Origin: an uncultured Blautia sp.
GTDB lineage: Bacteria; Bacillota; Clostridia; Lachnospirales; Lachnospiraceae
DNA length: 64,000 nucleotides
Direction: 5' to 3'
NCBI GenBank assembly: GCA_934394545.1
Contig: CAKRRG010000004.1
Location: 1-64,000 of the forward strand
The position numbers and the translations under genes are program-made. Positions 59,746 through 64,000 of this stretch are shown piece by piece. The notes below the pieces were generated by a model, which worked only from the letters and a program-made list of their open reading frames with translations, was not told the origin of the DNA and did not search any database. How positions within the stretch are numbered: position 1 is the first letter of the stretch; the number at the start of each line of letters is the position of its first letter.

Positions 59746-59784
59746 AAAAAGGGCGTTATTACCGGGTGAATGGTAATAACGCCC
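59746..59784. terminator. bidirectional terminator hairpin
   Basis: Perfect 13-bp stem GGGCGTTATTACC/GGTAATAACGCCC with 8-base loop. On the minus strand it is followed by five T, serving the aldolase gene; on the plus strand it ends the sugar operon. Confidence 0.85.
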
Positions 59785-59807
59785 TGTGTCTTACTTATAC
59801 GAATAGA

Positions 59808-60653
59808 TTAGAACTTGGAAAGCTCTAATTTCTTAACCAGATAGTCCATTAATCTTTCCTGAGCGTAGATTGGGAAATCAAATACATTACCCTTATCGCC
59901 GTGGAGAGCACCGAAGTCTTTCATGCAATCATAATAAAGCTGGAAAAATTCTGTACCAACGTTGAATTTATTGATACCATTAACAAATGCCTGATCAAGC
60001 TGATCATTCGGGATACCGCTTCCACCGTGAAGAACAAGTGGAATATCTGTTGCGGCATTGATTTCAGCAAGGCGTTTAATATCAAGATGTGGAGTTTCTT
60101 TGTATACGCCGTGTGCACTTCCAATAGCAACAGCAAGTGCATCAGCACCGGACTGCTCAAGGAAGCTTGCTGCAACATCAGCTTTTGTATACATATCCAG
60201 GTTGCTCTGATCAGAAACAGTGGCAGCGAAGCCTACATGACCAAGTTCAGCCTCAACAGCAACGTCAAAAGCGTGAGCAATATCAACTACCTTACGTGTG
60301 TTGACAATGTTTTCTTCAACTGAAAGCATAGAACCGTCATACATTACAGAAGAGAATCCTGCTTTGATTGATCTTATGATGTAGTTGAGATCCTGGCAGT
60401 GGTCAAGATGAACGCCTACAGGAACTTTAACTTCTTTTGCAACAGCAGCAGCTGCTGCTGCAAAAAGCTCTGGATTGCACATGTTGTTCAGTGTACAGTG
60501 TTCCGGATAAAGCATTACCAGAACTGGCTTGTTTACTTTGTCTGCTGCATGGGCAACAGAGTAGATCATGTTGTAGTCTGTACAGTTAAATGCAATTACG
60601 GATGTGTTGGCATCACTGGCCATTTTAAGAATTTCTTTTACTGGAGTAAGCAT
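59808..60653 (-). CDS. class II ketose-bisphosphate aldolase (FbaA/GatY family)
   Basis: 281 aa; GAAAGGAAG precedes ATG 60653. Zinc-dependent class II aldolase marks: GVHLDHCQDL (zinc His), SVMYDGSMLSVEENI, VEAELGHVG, IGSAHG (second His), and LHGGSGIP. It reversibly splits a ketose-1,6-bisphosphate or 1-phosphate to DHAP and an aldehyde. It is third in the minus-strand operon after the DhaK- and DhaL-like genes. The tagatose or fructose preference cannot be judged. Confidence 0.9.
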   Translation of the reverse strand: MLTPVKEILKMASDANTSVIAFNCTDYNMIYSVAHAADKVNKPVLVMLYPEHCTLNNMCNPELFAAAAAAVAKEVKVPVGVHLDHCQDLNYIIRSIKAGFSSVMYDGSMLSVEENIVNTRKVVDIAHAFDVAVEAELGHVGFAATVSDQSNLDMYTKADVAASFLEQSGADALAVAIGSAHGVYKETPHLDIKRLAEINAATDIPLVLHGGSGIPNDQLDQAFVNGINKFNVGTEFFQLYYDCMKDFGALHGDKGNVFDFPIYAQERLMDYLVKKLELSKF

Positions 60654-60708
60654 AATTATCTTCCTTTCTCGTATAAATAATGATGTGATTTATTTGATGC
60701 CCGGAAAA

Positions 60709-61359
60709 TTAATTCTGGGCAACAAGTTCGTGAGCTAAAGTTTCAAAAATAAGAGCTGTAGAAACAGCACCCGTATCTGGATGTCCAAGAGTCTTATCAC
60801 GGAAGTTTTTGGAACGTCCTTTTTTGGAAATCATATCACGTGTAAGTTCCACACCATGCTGAGTTGCCAAAGATGCCTTCTTAATAGCGTCCTCAAAAGA
60901 TTCCGCAGAAAGAGCAGATGCTTTTAAGGAATCTGAAGTTTCAGCTAGTGCATCGTACATTGTTTTGTCACCTCGGTCAACTTTTCCGCGACGTTTTATC
61001 TCAAGGCGTCCGCCATCAATATAGCTTGCGAAATCTGCAACATTCATGGTGGTCTTATCTTTAAGGGCATCGATTCCACCGATAAATAGTGTTCCAAAAA
61101 TAACGCCAGAGGTACCTCCCATAGAACGAATCAATGCCAAACCGGTATTCCACATGAGATCATACATGGTTTCATAGGTGTGGGAAGTCAGTTCTTTTTT
61201 CATGGCACTGAAACCAATCTTCATACCAAAACCATGATCTCCATCTCCAATAATTGTATCAAGATCCGTAAGCATTTGTTCGGAGGCAATGATTTTGTTA
61301 CAAACGGCAATCAGAGCATTTTGGAATTCAGGGATAGAAACAAAATCCTTATTTTTCAT
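60709..61359 (-). CDS. dhaL: DhaL-like (DAK phosphatase/ADP-binding) subunit
   Basis: 216 aa from ATG 61359 (GAGGAGGAAC upstream; the longer frame overlaps dhaK). Helical-barrel nucleotide-binding subunit with the magnesium-binding TIIGDGDHGFGMKIG (three Asp) and GGTSGVIFGTLFIGG, then KKGRSKNFRDKTLGHPDTGAVS. It provides ATP/ADP to the DhaK-like subunit. No DhaM phosphotransferase subunit is present in the window, so the pair may be ATP-dependent. 55 bases before the aldolase gene. Confidence 0.88.
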   Translation of the reverse strand: MKNKDFVSIPEFQNALIAVCNKIIASEQMLTDLDTIIGDGDHGFGMKIGFSAMKKELTSHTYETMYDLMWNTGLALIRSMGGTSGVIFGTLFIGGIDALKDKTTMNVADFASYIDGGRLEIKRRGKVDRGDKTMYDALAETSDSLKASALSAESFEDAIKKASLATQHGVELTRDMISKKGRSKNFRDKTLGHPDTGAVSTALIFETLAHELVAQN

Positions 61360-61372
61360 GAGTTCCTCCTCT

Positions 61373-62335
61373 CTATAAAATGAATGAATCTGAGAAACAA
61401 CGTTCTTCCATAAAAGGCCAGCATCGTTCATCAACTGCCATCATTGTTACAGAAAATGCATAAGAATCGCACATACGGAAGAAATATCCGGCGCTCATCT
61501 GATGGATTCTACCCTGAGAGTATTCATCTAAATATTTAGCAAGGATGAATTGATCTTCGTAGAAGGTATAAATTGCTCGGTTGATCAGCACATAAATGCG
61601 TTCATTATCTTTTGGTGAAATGTCCTGATATAACTTATCATAAGCGAGTTTTGCGGCATCCTTCAGATTGAACTGTCCTTCATATGTATAACGTGGTGGT
61701 TCTCCGGAAATACCCTCTCCAAGACTGATTGTCTCATCCTTAAAATTGGCAGAGACCATAATGCTTGTAGTCCTGGACTTTACATAAGAAAGGAGATCTG
61801 CAATTTCTTCAAGGGTTGCACCTGTTTTTGCATATCCGGAAGCAATTTTTGCAGCATAGACAATTCCGGTCAATCCAGTACGTTCATCCCGGGGAACAGA
61901 TTCGTCAACGGATAAACAGTCATCACAAAATGGTACAAGTTTTCCTTTTAAGCCATCTTTTTCCATAAGATCTAAAGCCAGATCGTTGTTTAAGCAATCT
62001 CCCATGAAGTTATTGTACAAAAGTAAATATCCATGAGGACTGTTAATCTTCTTGGCTGTTTCATAAATATCATAAGCACTGGGAGCAGCGCAGATATTTC
62101 CATTTACAGCAGCATCGGCCATACCAGGAGTAGTACAGAATGAAAGCGTGAAGGGACCTCCCCATCCACCTGAGCTTACTATAATATTAACTCGGTTGGG
62201 ATCAATGGGATGCCTAAGGATAGTGCGCTGATTGTAAGATTCAGGAATGGTTTCAACTAATTCAGGATATACTCGTCTGAGGCCATCCATAGAATCCTTT
62301 GTCATTGTATCGGGATTTGCTAAAAAACGCTTCAT
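61373..62335 (-). CDS. DhaK-like kinase subunit with altered active-site motifs
   Basis: 320 aa. DAK1-domain protein, recognisable by AAVNGNICAAPSAYDIYETA, YLLLYNNFMGDCLN, and KLVPFCDDCLSVDESVP followed by GLTGIVYAAKIASGYAKTG. The usual GGGSGHEPAH substrate loop reads GGWGGPFTLSF and the usual GIHGEPG with the covalent dihydroxyacetone-binding His reads GISGEPP, so both key His residues appear to be lost. It may therefore bind a larger keto-sugar, or act on something other than dihydroxyacetone, with DhaL. First gene of the minus-strand operon, behind the promoter at 62390-62418. Confidence 0.82.
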   Translation of the reverse strand: MKRFLANPDTMTKDSMDGLRRVYPELVETIPESYNQRTILRHPIDPNRVNIIVSSGGWGGPFTLSFCTTPGMADAAVNGNICAAPSAYDIYETAKKINSPHGYLLLYNNFMGDCLNNDLALDLMEKDGLKGKLVPFCDDCLSVDESVPRDERTGLTGIVYAAKIASGYAKTGATLEEIADLLSYVKSRTTSIMVSANFKDETISLGEGISGEPPRYTYEGQFNLKDAAKLAYDKLYQDISPKDNERIYVLINRAIYTFYEDQFILAKYLDEYSQGRIHQMSAGYFFRMCDSYAFSVTMMAVDERCWPFMEERCFSDSFIL

Positions 62336-62389
62336 AAATATAACCCTCTTCTTTTTCCTTATAAAGACAAACTAAAGTTCTTAATATAC

Positions 62390-62418
62390 AATATAGCACC
62401 GAGGCATTTGGAAGTCAA
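62390..62418 (-). promoter_or_regulatory. promoter of the DhaK-like/DhaL/aldolase operon
   Basis: On the minus strand TTGACT (62418-62413), a 17-base spacer, TATATT (62395-62390). The transcript start would be near 62383. Region 62336-62698 is a 363-base divergent control region holding this promoter, the operator candidates and the DeoR promoter, and no gene. Confidence 0.75.
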
Positions 62419-62423
62419 GAGAA

Positions 62424-62460
62424 ATGAAAGAAAACAAAATAAAAAGAAAATAAATGAAAG
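62424..62460. promoter_or_regulatory. ATGAAAG direct repeats, candidate DeoR half-sites
   Basis: ATGAAAG at 62424-62430 and 62454-62460, 30 bases apart and directly upstream of the dhaK-type -35; a third copy is at 62613-62619. The repeats resemble the TTTC half of the palindrome at 62640-62659. Confidence 0.4.
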
Positions 62461-62544
62461 TTCAAAATTAAATAAAAAGAATATACAAATAGAAATACTT
62501 TATCCGGATAGCACTTTAACTTGGATAAAAAGTATAAATAATGG

Positions 62545-62573
62545 TTGACAAATGGAAGAGAATAGGGTAATTT
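62545..62573 (+). promoter_or_regulatory. promoter of the DeoR regulator
   Basis: Perfect TTGACA (62545-62550), 17-base spacer, weak TAATTT (62568-62573), running into an AT-rich stretch. The 5' leader carries the palindrome at 62640-62659. Confidence 0.5.
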
Positions 62574-62639
62574 ATATAATAACAGATGAATAACAAATGA
62601 ACATTTTGTGACATGAAAGAAAAAATTCGTAGAAACAAG

Positions 62640-62659
62640 AACTTTCGAAAACGAAAGTT
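62640..62659. promoter_or_regulatory. palindromic operator, DeoR-type
   Basis: AACTTTCG-AAAA-CGAAAGTT, an 8-bp perfect inverted repeat. DeoR-family sites commonly contain a TTCG core like this. It lies between the promoter and the start of the DeoR gene, implying autoregulation. Confidence 0.6.
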
Positions 62660-62698
62660 ATAAAGGCGGTTTTTGAGAATAAGAGGCGGAGGAAGCCG

Positions 62699-63460
62699 AT
62701 GTTTGTAAAGGAACGGCAGGAAAAAATTGAACAGATTATTGTAAGTCAGGGATCTGCCACAGTCTTGGAATTAAGTGAATTATTTGACGTTTCGGAGGTT
62801 ACAATTCGAAAAGATCTAGACGAGTTGAGTAAAAAGGATCTTATTACAAGAATGCATGGCGGTGCAGTTGCAAAATATCAATCTATGTTATCTGTAGAGA
62901 TGAGTGATCTGGCATCGTCGCATCCGACTGAAAAGAAATTAATTGCAAAGTGTGCAATGGACTATATTAAAGAAGGTGATTCCATCTTATTGGATGCGTC
63001 TTCCACAATAATGGAACTTGCACTACTTCTTAATGAGAGTGATATCAGAAATTTGGTAGTGATTACACCTTGTATTTCTATTGCCCAGGTATTAACCCGG
63101 GATGCAATACAGGTTATTATAGTTGGCGGAGATTTTAATCGCAGACTTAATACATCGCGTGGACCTCTTACCATAAATCAGATTAATTCCCTAAGCGCAG
63201 ATAAATGTTTTATCGGTGTGAATGGAATAGATGATCAGTTTGGTTACTCAACAGGAGAGTTTGAAGATGCTGCAATAAAAAAAGCTATGGTAGATGCATC
63301 TAAACAAGCTTTTATTCTTGCAGATCATTCTAAAATGCATAAGCGCTATCTTGCGCAAATTAAGAAATTGGATGATGAAGTTGTTATTACAGATTCTTGT
63401 ATGAAGAATATTGATTATACAACGATTGAGAAAAAGGTGACTGTAATACATGCAGATTAA
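62699..63460 (+). CDS. DeoR-family transcriptional regulator
   Basis: 253 aa, GGCGGAGGAAG upstream. N-terminal HTH VLELSELFDVSEVTIRKDLDEL with the usual MHGGAV at the domain end. The C-terminal sensor is a phosphosugar-isomerase-like fold with SILLDASSTIMELALLL and KCFIGVNGID. Sugar phosphate is the usual inducer. It is divergent from the DhaK/DhaL/aldolase operon and upstream of a sugar-binding protein, so it probably controls both, in line with the operator palindrome and repeats in the intergenic region. Confidence 0.92.
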   Translation: MFVKERQEKIEQIIVSQGSATVLELSELFDVSEVTIRKDLDELSKKDLITRMHGGAVAKYQSMLSVEMSDLASSHPTEKKLIAKCAMDYIKEGDSILLDASSTIMELALLLNESDIRNLVVITPCISIAQVLTRDAIQVIIVGGDFNRRLNTSRGPLTINQINSLSADKCFIGVNGIDDQFGYSTGEFEDAAIKKAMVDASKQAFILADHSKMHKRYLAQIKKLDDEVVITDSCMKNIDYTTIEKKVTVIHAD

Positions 63461-63471
63461 TTTGAATTATT

Positions 63472-63501
63472 AAGTCGATTGAAGGCGCGCTCGATCGGCT
63501 T
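63472..63501 (+). repeat. intergenic hairpin upstream of the binding-protein gene
   Basis: An 11-bp stem (AAGTCGATTGA with TCGATCGGCTT, two G-U pairs) and 8-base GC-rich loop, just after the DeoR stop; no T-run. It may modulate read-through or mRNA stability between regulator and transporter genes. Confidence 0.4.
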
Positions 63502-63545
63502 GATGATATAAGGCGAAAACAAAAATGTATTAGGAGGAATTTACT

Positions 63546-64000
63546 ATGAATATGAGAAAGAGAATTATTGCATCTGCTATCGCAGCAACAATGACAGTTG
63601 GAATGGCTACAGCTACATATGCCAGCACAGCAGATCTTTCAGATCAGAACTGGGGATTTATCGTAGGATCTTTTGAACACATTTTCTATCAGAACGTAGG
63701 TGCTGGTATTGAAGAAGCTTGCGAAGAACTGGGTGTTGGAAAATACAACGTAACAGATTGTAATCTGGAAGCTGACAAAGCGATTAATGCAATCCAGAAC
63801 TTTACAGCTAACGGATGTAGTGCTATTGCATTAGCATGTAACGATGCTGCTGGATGTGTACCTGGAATTACAGAAGCTACAGCGAATGGCGTTGCAATGT
63901 TCAACTTTGACTCTAAAGCAGAAGATTTAACAGACGTTATTTCTTTCGTTGGAACAGATAACTATCAGGGTGGTGTTCTTGGTGGACAGGAATTGATTAG
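63546..64000 (+). CDS. sugar ABC transporter substrate-binding protein, 3' end outside the window
   Basis: ATG 63546, TAGGAGGAA upstream. The visible 151 residues start with a signal peptide (MNMRKRIIASAIAATM, cleavage near YAS-TA); no lipobox Cys is present. The rest is a type I periplasmic-binding (RbsB-like) fold: NWGFIVGSFEHIFYQNVGAGI, INAIQNFTANGCSAIALACND, ITEATANGVAMFNFDS and FVGTDNYQGG. It likely delivers a pentose or hexose to a permease encoded downstream and probably imports the substrate of the neighbouring catabolic genes. Confidence 0.88.
   Translation, partial: MNMRKRIIASAIAATMTVGMATATYASTADLSDQNWGFIVGSFEHIFYQNVGAGIEEACEELGVGKYNVTDCNLEADKAINAIQNFTANGCSAIALACNDAAGCVPGITEATANGVAMFNFDSKAEDLTDVISFVGTDNYQGGVLGGQELI

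Noticed and set aside
62336-62698. Riboswitch or small RNA in the 363-base divergent region
   Set aside because: Sequence is AT-rich with operator-like repeats and two promoters; no structured aptamer-like elements or terminator were seen.

Overview
The window reads as chromosome of a low-to-moderate GC, Gram-positive Clostridia (Lachnospiraceae-like, for example Blautia or Ruminococcus group). The basis is strong AGGAGG ribosome sites, AgrC/LytTR and AraC-hybrid-kinase regulation, BMP-type nucleoside ABC transport, DUF1703 ATPases and U-tract terminators. No tRNA, rRNA, CRISPR array, transposase, integrase or relaxase was recognised. Species is inference.

Left flank (1-16 kb): the 3' end of a secreted-type beta-galactosidase; a secreted 689-aa protein in a two-gene operon with an atypical phosphate-acceptor-less receiver protein, divergent from a LytTR regulator/GHKL kinase pair; a minus-strand nucleoside uptake and salvage operon (ATPase, two permeases, RarA-C-like protein, BMP binding protein, then deoD behind a terminator); and a hybrid kinase plus two AraC regulators. 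A secreted BspA-like leucine-rich protein follows at 16.2 kb.

Accessory region A (17.3-36.3 kb, all plus strand): a degenerate PP2C-like protein, a 602-aa helical unknown, and a 1307-aa protein kinase-TIR-TM-propeller fusion. A terminator and new promoter follow, then a GrpE-like protein, an Hsp70-like/transglutaminase fusion, an FHA protein, a SEDS (FtsW/RodA) protein, a class B penicillin-binding protein, a P-loop GTPase with a probable GAP1-like partner, a DnaK-like Hsp70, a second transglutaminase and a calcineurin-like phosphoesterase. The content parallels the actinobacterial pstP-rodA-pbpA-pknAB-fha locus combined with a private Hsp70/GrpE chaperone and TIR and transglutaminase domains. 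My reading is a phospho-signalled, envelope-associated stress or conflict system; this is inference.

Accessory region B (36.4-50.1 kb, plus strand): an XRE regulator, a vWA remnant, then one long tight operon. It holds a 27-aa leader ORF, coiled-coil and membrane proteins, an OmpA-domain lipoprotein, a 54-aa membrane peptide, a NucA-like nuclease with an acidic tail, two VirD4/TraG-like ATPases, a third protein possibly related to them, an M48-type protease, a ClpP-type protease and a membrane vWA protein. Coupling-protein ATPases beside a nuclease and surface-anchored parts, without relaxase, VirB4 or integrase, suggest an undescribed export or defence machine.

Right flank (50-64 kb): a DUF1703 ATPase, two decayed genes, an Fe-S/FMN membrane flavoprotein, a ROK regulator, and a rare-sugar catabolic region. 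The latter has PfkB kinase, pentulose-phosphate epimerase, SIS isomerase, DUF4432 epimerase and lyxose/mannose-type isomerase on plus, and class II aldolase plus divergent DhaL/DhaK-like kinase subunits on minus. A DeoR regulator with a clear palindromic operator and the start of a sugar-binding protein follow.
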